64,000 nt of DNA from contig CAVRFM010000007.1 of the NCBI GenBank assembly GCA_963720375.1, forward strand, positions 1 through 64,000, in the 5' to 3' direction. Below, piece after piece: positions 33,589-43,228 of this stretch. Each line of letters begins with the position of its first letter. Positions within the stretch are counted from its first letter, which is position 1. The notes below the pieces were generated by a model. That model did not search any database. It had not been told where the DNA came from and was given only the letters and a program-made list of their open reading frames with translations. The position numbers were made by a program, and so were the translations under genes. Source of the DNA: JAPLHP01 sp963720375. Its GTDB lineage: Bacteria > Chloroflexota > Dehalococcoidia > UBA2247 > RBG-13-53-26.

Positions 33589-34806
33589 CTATTCCTCGTC
33601 CAGCTCAAAAGCCTTATGCAGGGCACGCACAGCCTGAGGCACCTTGGCCTCGTCGACAATACAGGTGATCCTTATTTCCGAGGTGGTGATAAGCTCAATA
33701 TTGATGCCGGCATCGTAGAGTGCTCTGAACATTCGAGCCGCGTATCCTGGAGTATTCTGCATCCCCGTTCCAACAATGCTGACCTTGCCCAGCTTGGCGT
33801 TGTTGGCACATCCTTTAGCACCGATCGACTTGGCAACAGAATCTACTACTTTCATAGCCTTTTTGAGATCGTTGCGGGCAACAGTAAATGTCAGGTCGGT
33901 TGTCCCATCAATGCTGGCATTCTGGACAATGGTGTCCACGCTAACCTTTGCTTCAGCCAGGGGCTCAAAGATAGCACTGGCTATGCCAGGGCGATCCGGG
34001 ACAGCAAGGATGGTGACTTTGGCTACATTGAGGTCGTGGGCAATACCCCGAACCTTATTTCGTACTTCCATTTGAGACCCTCCATGGATGACCGTTCCGG
34101 GACTATCATTAAAACTGGAAGCTACCAGTATCGGCATGTTGTATATCTGTCCTATTTCTACAGCCCGCGGGTGCATTACCTTGGCTCCATACGTGGCCAG
34201 TTCCATCATCTCCTCATAATCAATTTCCTTCAACTTAAGTGCCTCTGGAACAAGGCGGGGGTCAGCAGTAAATACACCATCCACATCAGTGTAGATATGA
34301 CACATGTCTGCTTTCAGACTTACTGCCAGTGCTACAGCAGTAGTATCGGAGCCGCCACGGCCTAAGGTAGTGATGTCGTTATCCTCTGTCACCCCCTGAA
34401 ACCCGGCGACTGTTACTATATTGCCTTTATCCAACTCCTTCAAGATTCGATGAGGAGCAATTGAACGGATCCGGGCCTGGCTGTGGATGCCATCTGTTTG
34501 GATTCCAGCCTGCCCACCGCTGAGGCTGATCGCTTTATGGCCAAAGGACTTCACGGCCATGGCAAGCAGGGTGCTGGAGATAATCTCACCGGTGGAGAGC
34601 AGGAAGTCCATCTCTCTTTCATCAGGCTGGCTGGTAATCTGATGAGCGAGGTCTATGAGCTCGTCAGTAGTGTCTCCCATAGCTGAGATGACCACTACTA
34701 CCTTGTTGCCCTTCTCCTCGGTCGCAATTGCGCGCCGGGCGATATTCTTGATCTTCTCAGCATCTGCTGCTGAGCTGCCGCCGTATTTCTGTACGATTAG
34801 AGACAT
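33589..34806 (-). CDS. lysC: Aspartate kinase
   Basis: The 405-residue monofunctional aspartokinase catalyses the first step to lysine, threonine and methionine. The kinase domain begins LIVQKYGGSSAADAEKI and includes GRGGSDTTAVALA and YTDVDGVFTADPR (about 150-190). Two C-terminal ACT domains (about 265-400) mark allosteric feedback control. The length fits the alpha-type Bacillus/Corynebacterium enzyme. It starts 7 bases after the stop of apgM. A 158-base gap with no gene separates it from tyrA. Confidence 0.95.
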   Translation of the reverse strand: MSLIVQKYGGSSAADAEKIKNIARRAIATEEKGNKVVVVISAMGDTTDELIDLAHQITSQPDEREMDFLLSTGEIISSTLLAMAVKSFGHKAISLSGGQAGIQTDGIHSQARIRSIAPHRILKELDKGNIVTVAGFQGVTEDNDITTLGRGGSDTTAVALAVSLKADMCHIYTDVDGVFTADPRLVPEALKLKEIDYEEMMELATYGAKVMHPRAVEIGQIYNMPILVASSFNDSPGTVIHGGSQMEVRNKVRGIAHDLNVAKVTILAVPDRPGIASAIFEPLAEAKVSVDTIVQNASIDGTTDLTFTVARNDLKKAMKVVDSVAKSIGAKGCANNAKLGKVSIVGTGMQNTPGYAARMFRALYDAGINIELITTSEIRITCIVDEAKVPQAVRALHKAFELDEE

Positions 34807-34812
34807 CGCTGC

Positions 34813-36009
34813 TTATTCTATCACTTTGCTGATGAAACGTCCCATCAACCGGTGTCCTTCATCTACCTTCAAACTGCTCTGAGCAGCCTCTGATTCATTG
34901 AAAGTCTCAGCCTCGTCTTTCGTGATTCCGCGGCCGCACCAGGCGAAGGGCACCGGATCACCGGTGTGAGTACGTAAGTGGACCGGGGTCGGATGGTCCG
35001 GCAGGACCAGTACCCGGAAGGCCAGTCGTCCTCCCAGTTTCTCCATAATGGGGCCGACAACATAGCGATCGAAGTTCTCAATAGCCTTGATTTTCTGGTC
35101 CAGATCGGCGTTGTGGCCGGCCTCGTCAGGCGCCTCTACATGGACAAGTATGAAGTCCTCCTTATCCAGACACTTGATGGCGTAATCTCCTTTAGCTTTA
35201 TAGTTGGTATCGTAATAGCCTGTGGCCCCGGGTACTTCAATAGGCTGAAGACCAACAAGTTTAGCTATCCCCTTTACCAGGTCCACCGCCGAGATGACAC
35301 TGCCGCCGACTCCAAAGCGCTCCCTGAACGGAGGAATTTGGGGAGTACCACCCTGGCCCCAGAGCCAGATCATATTGGCCGGGTTCTGCCCCTTGCTGAT
35401 ACGGTCCCTGTTGATCTTATGGTTGCAGAGCAATTCGTGGGACTGTTTCATGAGATTTCCCAGCAGCTGAGATCCATCACCCCTGGGCATGTTTTTGTCT
35501 ATGGGCTCTCCGATCACATCATGGGGAGGGGTACAGTCAACATGCATCAGTTTGCTGTCTTTGACTACACAAATGTGGCGATAGCTTACACCGGAGTAGA
35601 ACCTGATGGAGTCGGTTCCCAACTTCAGGTTCAGAAGTTCGATCAGCTCCTTTGCTTCTTTGCTGCTGATGTGGCCGCTGCTGTAGTCAATAATTCGTTC
35701 ATTATCCACTGTGACCAGATTGCAGCGGAAGGCCACTTCTTCCGGAGACAGTTCAATCCCGAGGTAAGCTGCCTCAAGGGGGGCACGCCCGGTGTAATAC
35801 TGCCTGGGATCGTAGCCCAGGATAGAAAGGATAGCCACATCGGACCCTGGTGGCAGGCCCGCCGGGATCATTCTGACCAGACCTACCTGGCCCTGCCTGG
35901 CAATCTGATTCATGTTGGGGATTTTGGCTACCTCCAAAGGAGTGCGCCCGCCGAGTTCTTTGAGGGGACGGTCTGCCATACCGTCCCCTACGAGCACAGC
36001 ATATATCAT
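34813..36009 (-). CDS. apgM: Cofactor-independent phosphoglycerate mutase, archaeal ApgM type
   Basis: The protein has 398 residues from ATG 36009; an ATG at 36039 would add ten residues and lies inside the divergent tRNA promoter. It interconverts 3- and 2-phosphoglycerate. Motifs are AVLVGDGMADRPLKELGG, PGSDVAILSILGYDP with the active-site Ser, VEAPDEAGHNADLDQKI and VLPDHPTPVHLRTHTGDPVP (metal ligands). It belongs to the alkaline-phosphatase superfamily. This type is common in archaea and some anaerobic bacteria. Confidence 0.94.
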   Translation of the reverse strand: MIYAVLVGDGMADRPLKELGGRTPLEVAKIPNMNQIARQGQVGLVRMIPAGLPPGSDVAILSILGYDPRQYYTGRAPLEAAYLGIELSPEEVAFRCNLVTVDNERIIDYSSGHISSKEAKELIELLNLKLGTDSIRFYSGVSYRHICVVKDSKLMHVDCTPPHDVIGEPIDKNMPRGDGSQLLGNLMKQSHELLCNHKINRDRISKGQNPANMIWLWGQGGTPQIPPFRERFGVGGSVISAVDLVKGIAKLVGLQPIEVPGATGYYDTNYKAKGDYAIKCLDKEDFILVHVEAPDEAGHNADLDQKIKAIENFDRYVVGPIMEKLGGRLAFRVLVLPDHPTPVHLRTHTGDPVPFAWCGRGITKDEAETFNESEAAQSSLKVDEGHRLMGRFISKVIE

Positions 36010-36015
36010 TTTCCC

Positions 36016-36044
36016 TTGAGTTCTGCGTACAGAGGTCATATAAT
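36016..36044 (+). promoter_or_regulatory. Promoter of tRNA-Pro
   Basis: TTGAGT (36016-36021), a 17-base spacer and TATAAT (36039-36044) lie 9 bases before the tRNA 5' end. Confidence 0.75.
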
Positions 36045-36052
36045 GCCTGTAG

Positions 36053-36130
36053 CGGGGTGTAGCGCAGTTGGTTTAGCGCGCAGCGTTCGGGACGCTGAGG
36101 TCGGAGGTTCAAATCCTCTCACCCCGACCA
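36053..36130 (+). tRNA. tRNA-Pro (CGG)
   Basis: The 78-base cloverleaf has acceptor CGGGGTG pairing with CACCCCG. The anticodon stem is CAGCG/CGCTG with loop TTCGGGA (anticodon CGG), and the T loop is GTTCAAATC. CCA is encoded. It is on the plus strand between minus-strand genes. Confidence 0.97.
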
Positions 36131-36178
36131 GATTAGTCCCGGAAATATTCCCGCAAAGAGTAACCTTTTATCCTTCTA

Positions 36179-36955
36179 TTACGAAACAGCCTTTTTGGCG
36201 TCTTCCCACAATTCGTTTTGCTGATCGAGAGATAGACTGCTGAGTGCAATTCCTTGCTCCAGGCAATGCTTTTCCATGTAGCCGAATCTGCGGCAAAATC
36301 TCTCGTTGGTCATCCTCAGGGCCTCTTCCGATTCCACATCCAGCCATCGGGCAACGTTGGTGAGAGCAAACAACACATCACCGAATTCTCTTGCCCTTTC
36401 TTCGTGGTTCGCACTCTGCCGCAACTCCTCGACCTCCTCACCAAGCTTCTCGATAACTCCATTGATGTCTTTCCAGTCGAAGCCAACTCTGGCAGCGCGT
36501 CGCTGCAGGGCCTGGCTGTAGGCCAGGGCAGGCATCCCCTTTGGCAGACCGGCGAGAAGAGGGGTCACCCCCCGTTCTTTTTGTTTCAAGGCCTCCCAGC
36601 TTAAGATGACCTCCTGTGAATTGCTCACCTTGGCTTCTCCAAAGACATGAGGGTGGCGGTGTATAAGTTTAGTATTGATCCCCTGCAAGACGTCTTTGAT
36701 GCTGAATTTGCCCTGGTCGTCAGCAATCTGAGCATGGAGCACTATTTGCATCAGCAGGTCACCCAGTTCCTCGCATAACTTCTTATCATCTTCCTCGTCC
36801 ACAGCCTCCAGGACTTCGTAGCATTCTTCCACAAGGGTGGGCTTCAAGGAAAGATGGGTTTGTTCTCGGTCCCATGGACAGCCGTCGGGCCCCCGCAGCC
36901 TGGCAATGATATCGATTAAGGCAGCAAAGCTGTCCCGTCTTCCTTTGTAAGACAT
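36179..36955 (-). CDS. mazG: Nucleoside triphosphate pyrophosphohydrolase MazG
   Basis: The protein has 258 residues from ATG 36955; the longer frame runs back into gyrA. It has two MazG domains. The first contains LRGPDGCPWDREQTHLSLK, EECYEVLEAVDEEDDKKLCEELGDLL (metal ligands EExxE/ExxD, shown in part). The second has EKLGEEVEELRQSANHEER and EFGDVLFALTNVARWL. It hydrolyses NTPs including non-canonical ones. It lies 22 bases downstream of the gyrA stop. Confidence 0.95.
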   Translation of the reverse strand: MSYKGRRDSFAALIDIIARLRGPDGCPWDREQTHLSLKPTLVEECYEVLEAVDEEDDKKLCEELGDLLMQIVLHAQIADDQGKFSIKDVLQGINTKLIHRHPHVFGEAKVSNSQEVILSWEALKQKERGVTPLLAGLPKGMPALAYSQALQRRAARVGFDWKDINGVIEKLGEEVEELRQSANHEERAREFGDVLFALTNVARWLDVESEEALRMTNERFCRRFGYMEKHCLEQGIALSSLSLDQQNELWEDAKKAVS

Positions 36956-36977
36956 GGATTCACTTTGGGGTTCAGCC

Positions 36978-39411
36978 TTATTTGTTCTCTTCGACGCAGG
37001 CAATCGAGGCGACCTCATAGCCCGGGTCCACTTTCATGAGACTTACCCCCTTGGTACTCCTGCTCAGGACGGGGATGGTCTCCTTGGGCACACGAATAAT
37101 GACTCCCCGCTCGGATATGAGCATAAGCTCTCCCGTCCGGGAAGTCAGTCTGGCAGCAACTACCTTGCCTATTTTATCACTGACTCTGTGAGCCAAGACT
37201 CCCTTACCACCGCGCCGCTGCAATGGATAGGCGTCTACAAGGCTGAACTTACCGTATCCTTTGCTTGTTACAGTGAGGACATGGGCTCCAGGATAGGCGA
37301 TTTCCATGCCTACTACCTTGATCATCCGGGTTGAGCCGTATACCCCGCACTCCCTGGGTGCCCCTCGACATAGCTCTGAAGCTGCCCACAGGGAATCTAA
37401 TCGACTTGCCTTGTTCGGTCACCATGAGCACGTCCTCATTTTCCCCGGCTAATCTTGCAGATATTACTTCATCGCCTGGTCTCAGGGATATGGCAACAAG
37501 ACCCCGGCCTCTTATAGACATGAATTTCTCAATAGGCGTCCTCTTTATTTTCCCTTTGGCGGTAGCCAGCAACAGGAAGTTCCCGGGCGCAAAGTCTGCC
37601 TTCACTGCGATCTCTATGCGCTCCTCAGTAGTTATAGGGAGCAGGTTTACCAGGGGTGTGCCTTTGGCTGTACGCGACATATCCTGAGGGATGCGATAGC
37701 ATTTTATAGCAAATACCCTCCCCCTGTCGGAGAAAAAGAGTAATGTATCAAGCGTATCAGCCAGAAGGAACACGGAGGCGCTTTCAGCTTCCTTGATAGT
37801 CATTCCCCTCACACCCTTCCCCCCGCGATGTTGCAGCCGGTATGAATCAATAGGGACACGCTTGATATATCCGCGGCTGCTCAGCGTCACCACCACCTCC
37901 TGGTGTGAAATCAAGTCCTCTTCACTGAAGGTCACCGGTTCCTGGTCGTTGATCTTGGTTCTTCGGGCATCTCCGTACTTGGAACCGATCTCCTCAGTTT
38001 CCTGCTTGATGAGGAAGAGTACCTTCTTGGGATTGGCCAGTAGATCCTCGAGATAGGCAATGGTCTTGATTGTCTGGGTATATTCATCCAGGATTTTCTG
38101 CTGTTCCAGAGCCACCAGGCGGCGGAGTTGCAGGTCCAGGATGGCCTGTGCTTGTGCTGCCGACAAGCCAAGAGCGGTTCCCAATTCGCTGCGCGCTGCC
38201 TCGGTATTGCGTGATCCTCGGATAATGGCAACTACTTGATCCAGGTGGTCGAGGGCGATCTTTAATCCCTCCAGGATATGGGCTCTTTCTTTCGCTTGCT
38301 TCAGTTCGAATTTCGACCGGCGGACAATGACCTGCTGACGGAAATCGATGAAGAATTGGATGGCTTCCTTGAGGCTGATGACTCTAGGCTGCCCATCCAC
38401 CAGGGCCAGCATGTTGACAAAGAAGGTGGATTGCAGGGCTGTGCGTTTGTAGAGGTTATTGAGGACCTGCTCCGGCTGTGCCTCCCTCTTTAGTTCTATG
38501 ACAACATGCATACCCTGCCTGTCCGATTCATCGCGCAGATCGCTGATCCCCTCAATCTTCTTGTCCTTCACCATGTTGGCAATCTTCTCTACCAGTTCTG
38601 CCTTGTTCGTCTGGTAGGGGAGCTCTGTAACGACTATGCGATGTCGCCCCTTGGCTCCTTCTTCAATCTCGGCACTGCCTCGGATTACTACCTTGCCCTG
38701 GCCGGTGGTATACGCTTTCCGTATCTCTTCGCGTCCCATGATACTGCCCCCGGTTGGGAAATCGGGGCCGGGTACAAGTTCGATCAATTGATCGATCGTA
38801 GCCTCGGGGTTATCTATCAGATAAGCTATCCCCTGGCAAAGCTCTGAGAGATTATGAGGGGGGATATTCGTGGCCATGCCCACTGCAATGCCGGAACTGC
38901 CATTGACCATCAAATTGGGAAGCCGGCTGGGGAGGACCAGCGGCTCTTTCAGAGTATCATCAAAGTTTGGAGTGAAATCGACAGTCTCTTTGTCAATATC
39001 AAGAAGCATTTCCTGGGCTATTGCTGCCAGGCGTGCCTCGGTGTAGCGCATTGCCGCGGGCGGATCGTTATCAATGCTGCCAAAGTTGCCCTGCCCGTCA
39101 ACCAGTTCATATCTCATAGAGAAATCTTGGGCCATACGAACCAGGGCCTCATAGACCGGGGCATCACCATGAGGATGGTATTTACCCAACACTTCACCCA
39201 CGATGCGGGCGCACTTCTTATAGGGGGAGTTGTGGCGTATCCCCAGATCGTTCATGGCATAGAGTATGCGCCTGTGCACCGGCTTCAAGCCGTCGCGTAT
39301 GTCAGGCAGAGCACGGGAGACGATTACGCTCATGGCGTAATCAAGATATGAAACCCTGATCTCGTCCTCGATCTTAACGGGCTTGATTATTCCGATTTCC
39401 ATCTCGCTCAT
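36978..39411 (-). CDS. gyrA: DNA gyrase subunit A (frameshifted near 37316)
   Basis: GyrA is the cleavage/rejoining subunit of gyrase. The N-terminal part is normal: SYLDYAMSVIVSRALPD, RIVGEVLGKYHPHGD and the catalytic Tyr region SMRYELVDGQGNFGS with AMRYTEARL. The GyrA box QHRGGKGVRG is present. The frame reading from 39411 would end at 37249, after GVRGIRLNPDD. The remaining beta-pinwheel blades (VVGMEIAYPGAHVLTVTSKG to VEENK) continue in another frame to 36978. One extra base in a CAAGG run (complement of 37316-37320) explains it; corrected length is about 811. ATG 39411 overlaps the TPR stop. Confidence 0.93.
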
Positions 39412-40223
39412 TCGGACCAGGACTTCCCTTCTTCGTCCGCACCACCGGAAGAATCATAAAAGTCAGCCACAGTAAAGCCCTCTCTTTCTGCCTCTGCTGT
39501 CTCATCTGCTTCGTCAGACAGCTCTTCGTCTTCCAGTCTGTGTCTCAGCAGAGTCTCGCGGACATAAGGGCGAAAGCCCTCTCTTTCCCTTAGTGGAAAG
39601 GAAGGATGTCCAGCCTGACTGGGGTGTTGGTAAACTTCACGGATAATCACTTTTACCTCATTCTCTCCCAGGCTGTTTATAGCGGCAATGTATTTGTTAC
39701 CAGCTGTAGTTAATCTGGCTAGACGTAACCCGTATTTCGGCTCCACTTCACCAAGGTATTCACGTCGCCCATTCTTAACGAGCAGCTTCTGCCTTTCTAT
39801 GTAGAGGGTTATTTCCTCACCCGGAGCCATCTGCGCCAATACTTCTTTTGGTGCAAGATGGATAAGCTTTACTACTCTTGCCTTGCCGGTCTCCTCGACA
39901 AAGATATCGACAACAACCTTGTGAGGATCACCTTTTTTACGTGCTTTCCCCCGGACATGCGCGAGACGGTCAAGATTCTTCTTCGCAATATTGTTGTGGG
40001 GATCCAATTCCAATGCATGTTTGTAGGCTTCTTTAGCTGGTGTATATTCGCCCACTTCCATCAAGGCCCTGCCCAGGCGGTTGTATGTCTCAACATCCTC
40101 AGGGAAAAGCTCCAGGATGCTTCTGTTGGCAGCGATCGCCTCCTGCCAGTTACCCTGCAATGCCAGAGCGATGGCTTTCTTGGCATGGCGTTCTATTTCT
40201 GCTCTATTTTCTTGCGGAGACAA
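39408..40223 (-). CDS. TPR-repeat protein of unknown function
   Basis: The protein has 271 residues from TTG 40223, preceded by GAGGTG; ATG 40250 would add nine residues. Residues 1-100 carry two to three tetratricopeptide repeats (GNWQEAIAANRSILELFPED, ETYNRLGRALMEVGEYTPAK). The middle (about 110-190) is a beta-rich part with EEITLYIERQKLLVKNGRRE and GEVEPKYGLRLARL. The C-terminus is acidic (EDEELSDEADETAEAERE). It is probably a protein-interaction scaffold. The stop overlaps the gyrA start (ATGA), so the two are coupled. Confidence 0.8.
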   Translation of the reverse strand: MSPQENRAEIERHAKKAIALALQGNWQEAIAANRSILELFPEDVETYNRLGRALMEVGEYTPAKEAYKHALELDPHNNIAKKNLDRLAHVRGKARKKGDPHKVVVDIFVEETGKARVVKLIHLAPKEVLAQMAPGEEITLYIERQKLLVKNGRREYLGEVEPKYGLRLARLTTAGNKYIAAINSLGENEVKVIIREVYQHPSQAGHPSFPLREREGFRPYVRETLLRHRLEDEELSDEADETAEAEREGFTVADFYDSSGGADEEGKSWSE

Positions 40224-40281
40224 TATACACCTCGAAGAAAGGAATGGCATTCTGCATCCATTCCACCAAAGATATCTGATG

Positions 40282-40310
40282 ATTTTAGTGATTGCTGTAC
40301 CAATTTGCAA
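40282..40310 (-). promoter_or_regulatory. Promoter of the TPR-gyrA-mazG operon
   Basis: On the minus strand TTGCAA (40310-40305), a 17-base spacer and TAAAAT (40287-40282) predict a start near 40275, upstream of both candidate start codons of the TPR gene. Confidence 0.55.
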
Positions 40311-40406
40311 GCGCTTTTATGGTTATGTCCATCATTATTCGGCAATCCGAAGCCTGCTTGCTCGGCTATGCCGTTTGGAACATGTCGACTGAATTTCAAA
40401 CCCTTA

Positions 40407-40436
40407 TTGACAAAAGAGGGGGTAACTCGTTACTCT
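40407..40436 (+). promoter_or_regulatory. Possible promoter of rnc
   Basis: TTGACA (40407-40412) and TACTCT (40431-40436) are 18 bases apart. The expected start (about 40443) favours the rnc start at ATG 40457 over ATG 40439. Confidence 0.45.
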
Positions 40437-40456
40437 GAATGAGGGAAAACTTGAGT

Positions 40457-41143
40457 ATGCCTGACTGGGTTGCAATACAAGAACATCTTGGCGTCACTTT
40501 CAATGACTTGTCCCTGTTACAACAGTCTTTTGTGCACCGTTCATATCTCAATGAGAATACCGACTTTACTTTGGGGTCTAACGAGCGGCTTGAGTTTCTG
40601 GGTGATGCTTTGCTTAGCCTTGTGGTAGCCGAAAACCTGTACCGGCAGTTCGCTGACCTGGATGAAGGGGAGATGACGAAGCTTCGAGCTGCTTTAGTGC
40701 GTCAGGATAGCCTGGCTCAGATGTCTCTGTCTTTAGGGTTGGGGGACTATCTTTATCTGGGCCAGGGTGAAGAGAAGGGTGGTGGTCGTAAGAGGGCCAG
40801 AAACCTTGCCTGTGTAATGGAAGCGGTCATAGGTGCTGTTTTCATAGATCAGGGGTTCCATGTTGCCAGTGATTTGGTGATGAGGCTCTTTGGTCGCAGC
40901 CTTCGCAAAGTGGCAGAGGAGGGGATGGCCGTTGACCACAAATCAAAGCTGCAGGAGCTGATTCAGGCAGAAAGGCAGCAGAGGCCAACCTACCGTTTGG
41001 TAGGGGCAGTGGGGCCGGACCATGACAAGACTTATTGGGTGGAGGTGGTAGTTGGAGGAGATCTCTTAGGCAGGGGATGTGGCAAGAGCAAACAATCAGC
41101 AGAGAAGGAAGCAGCCAAGCAGGCGTTGGAGAGATGGGAATAA
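40457..41143 (+). CDS. rnc: Ribonuclease III
   Basis: The protein has 228 residues from ATG 40457 (ATG 40439 is possible but precedes the predicted transcript start). It cleaves double-stranded RNA. The RNase III signature NERLEFLGDALLSLVV (about 40-55), DEGEMTKLRAALV and the second acidic site EAVIGAVFIDQG are followed by a C-terminal dsRNA-binding domain (about 150-225: SKLQELIQAERQQRPTYRL, GKSKQSAEKEAAKQAL). It converges on ruvA. Confidence 0.95.
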   Translation: MPDWVAIQEHLGVTFNDLSLLQQSFVHRSYLNENTDFTLGSNERLEFLGDALLSLVVAENLYRQFADLDEGEMTKLRAALVRQDSLAQMSLSLGLGDYLYLGQGEEKGGGRKRARNLACVMEAVIGAVFIDQGFHVASDLVMRLFGRSLRKVAEEGMAVDHKSKLQELIQAERQQRPTYRLVGAVGPDHDKTYWVEVVVGGDLLGRGCGKSKQSAEKEAAKQALERWE

Positions 41144-41175
41144 GAGCTGTTTACCTGCCAAGGGGTCTCGCATTG

Positions 41176-41760
41176 CTACCTGGCCAGGTTGCGCAAGGCG
41201 AGTTTAATCTTGTCCTCCAAACTGAGTTCGGTAGATGGAGGGATGGCAGCAATAGCCCTGGCTGCATCAGCGGCAGAATAGCCGAGACCGGTTAATGCTG
41301 CGATGATCTTATCGCTATCCTCTGCCGGATGATAGCTTACCACTAATCCACCCCATCCCTTTTCCAGTTTACTCTTTAGCTCCAGCACTACACGACTGGC
41401 TGTCTTCTTGCCCACCCCGGGTACCTGGGTGAGAAGATCGACATCGCTGCTCAGAATGGCTGAAGCCAACTCCTCGGGGTTGAGGCTGGAAAGCATTGCC
41501 ATGCCCAACTTGGGGCCAATACCACTGACGCTGGTGAGCATCTTGAAAAATTCGCGTTCCTCTTGAGTGAGGAATCCGTAGAGGACTACGCTGTCCTCCT
41601 TCCAGTGGAGAAGCGTATGGAGTTGTACTTGTTTTCCTACAGGACCTAGCTTGTTTATGCTGGAGGCCGGCAGGTATACCTGAAAACTTATCCCACCCAC
41701 TTTGATGATGACCGAGTCGGTATTCCGGAGTTCCAGGGTTCCTTCAACGGCAGCAATCAT
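41176..41760 (-). CDS. ruvA: Holliday junction branch migration protein RuvA
   Basis: The 194-residue protein is the tetrameric DNA-binding partner of RuvB. Domain I begins MIAAVEGTLELRNTDSVIIK with the OB-fold. Domain II has helix-hairpin-helix motifs (LTSVSGIGPKLGMAMLSSL, LTQVPGVGKKTASRVVLEL). Domain III (about 145-190: ALTGLGYSAADAARAIA) binds RuvB. It starts at ATG 41760, overlapping the end of ruvC by four bases. No ruvB is visible here. Confidence 0.95.
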   Translation of the reverse strand: MIAAVEGTLELRNTDSVIIKVGGISFQVYLPASSINKLGPVGKQVQLHTLLHWKEDSVVLYGFLTQEEREFFKMLTSVSGIGPKLGMAMLSSLNPEELASAILSSDVDLLTQVPGVGKKTASRVVLELKSKLEKGWGGLVVSYHPAEDSDKIIAALTGLGYSAADAARAIAAIPPSTELSLEDKIKLALRNLAR

Positions 41761-42272
41761 GACGAGTCTCGGTCAACGCCTGCTATCATCTTGGCCAGGT
41801 GCTTCTGCCGGAGATGGCATAATGCTACTGCCAGAGCGTCTGTTGCGTCGCTCGAGCGGGGGATTTGCGTGAGATTCAACTGGATGCATACCATCTGCTG
41901 AACCTGTTCTTTCCCACTGCATCCGTAGTCGGCTACTGCTTGCTTAATCTTAGCTGGTGGGTAGGTATAGACAGGTATGCCTTTATTGCTGGCAGCCAGC
42001 ATAGCCACTGCCTGTGCTCGGCCTATTGCCAATGCCGAGCGGATGTTAAGAGCTACGAATGGCTCTTCGACGGCCATTTCTTCGGGCTGGCAGCGATCGA
42101 GGATATCTATAAGCCCTTTGTATAATTGGTGTAATCGCTCAGGCGGAGGAATCCGGTTTGAGACTGTCAGGACTCCGCAATCTAACATTCTTGGCTCATC
42201 GTTCTTCTCATCAATCAAACCATAACCCATGGCTATGGTACCCGGATCGATGCCAAGAATGCGTACTGACGT
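41757..42272 (-). CDS. ruvC: Crossover junction endodeoxyribonuclease RuvC, non-standard start
   Basis: RuvC resolves Holliday junctions. Taking ATG 42230 would remove ILGIDPGTIAMGYG, which holds the first catalytic Asp. The conserved frame runs upstream to a TAA at 42275-42273 and contains only ACG (42272), GTA (42266) or ATT (42260) as candidates. AGGGGTG lies six bases before ACG, which gives 171 residues; GTA would mimic the usual MRxLGIDPG. Other catalytic acids are in MAVEEPFVAL and SDATDALAVALCH. Either a rare start codon or a base error is present. It is followed by ruvA. Confidence 0.87.
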   Translation of the reverse strand, partial: TSVRILGIDPGTIAMGYGLIDEKNDEPRMLDCGVLTVSNRIPPPERLHQLYKGLIDILDRCQPEEMAVEEPFVALNIRSALAIGRAQAVAMLAASNKGIPVYTYPPAKIKQAVADYGCSGKEQVQQMVCIQLNLTQIPRSSDATDALAVALCHLRQKHLAKMIAGVDRDSS

Positions 42273-42328
42273 TTAAGACACCCCTGGTGCAGTCTTGATG
42301 TTCCTGTTCATAGTGTGCCAAAACCCCA

Positions 42329-43084
42329 TTATTCCCGGCCCGCTAACTTCTCCATGACGGCATCAGAGAAGTCGACATTGGAGAATACTCGCTGCACATC
42401 GTCCAGCTCCTCAAACCGGTCCAGGAGCTTGAGAACGCGCAGTGCCCCATCGTCGTCCAGGCCCAGCGTGGTCTTGGGTATCATTGATAGCTCGGCGGAG
42501 ACTATTTTGGCCTTATTCTGCTCCATGGCCTTACGCACTGTTTCCAGCATTTGCGGTTGGGTATAGACTTCCATAGAGTCTTTCTCAAGAGTGACATCTT
42601 CAGCGCCGGCATCAATAGCAGAGAGAGCCATCGCTTCCGGATCGTTTTGGCTGGTTTCCACTGTAATTACCCCCTTGGGCTCGAATATCCAGGCTACTCC
42701 TCCCGCTTCTGCGAGATTACCCCCACCTCTGGAGAAGACATTGCGTACCTCCTGCGTTGTACGATTGCGGTTGTCTGTCAATGCCTGAACAAGAATGGCT
42801 ACGCCACCGGGTCCGTAACCTTCGAAACTGACCTCGGTTAGCGTTGTCCCGGCTCCCGCACCGCTCGCTTTCTTGATGGAGGCGTTAACGTTATCCATTG
42901 GCATATTGTTGTCACGGCATTTTTGTACTGCCAACCGAAGGCGAAAATTGTGTTCGGGGTCGCTTCCTCCTTCACGAACCGCCACCGCAATCTCTCTACC
43001 CAACTTGGTAAAGAGCTGCCCCTTCTTAATATCCGTTACGCCCTTTTGTCGCTTGATCTTGGACCATTTGGAATGCCCTGACAT
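42329..43084 (-). CDS. yebC: YebC/PmpR-TACO1 family protein
   Basis: The 251-residue protein begins MSGHSKWSKIKRQKGVTDIKK, the near-invariant YebC N-terminus (shown in part), followed by RLAVQKCRDNNMPMDNV, FEGYGPGGVAILVQALTDN, and NVFSRGGGNLAEAGGVAWIF. Family members are transcription regulators or, in the TACO1 line, aid translation of proline-rich stretches. It lies upstream of ruvC-ruvA, the common bacterial order. Confidence 0.95.
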   Translation of the reverse strand: MSGHSKWSKIKRQKGVTDIKKGQLFTKLGREIAVAVREGGSDPEHNFRLRLAVQKCRDNNMPMDNVNASIKKASGAGAGTTLTEVSFEGYGPGGVAILVQALTDNRNRTTQEVRNVFSRGGGNLAEAGGVAWIFEPKGVITVETSQNDPEAMALSAIDAGAEDVTLEKDSMEVYTQPQMLETVRKAMEQNKAKIVSAELSMIPKTTLGLDDDGALRVLKLLDRFEELDDVQRVFSNVDFSDAVMEKLAGRE

Positions 43085-43228
43085 ATTTACTCCTCCATTG
43101 TCCGCCCAATCATAGCATCTTTGTAGACTGTTTTCGAGCCATGTATATCATAGGGTATAACAGACAGAAATAGCTATGTCAACGGTTTTTGACTTATGCT
43201 CCGATTTGCCTGTATCCTTGAGCGACGA

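Noticed and set aside
33463..34365. Plus-strand 300-codon ORF
   Set aside because: Antisense to lysC, whose motifs are clear; no recognisable features of its own.
34978..36243. Plus-strand 421-codon ORF
   Set aside because: It lies antisense to the well-supported apgM gene and runs through tRNA-Pro; the translation has no domain logic.
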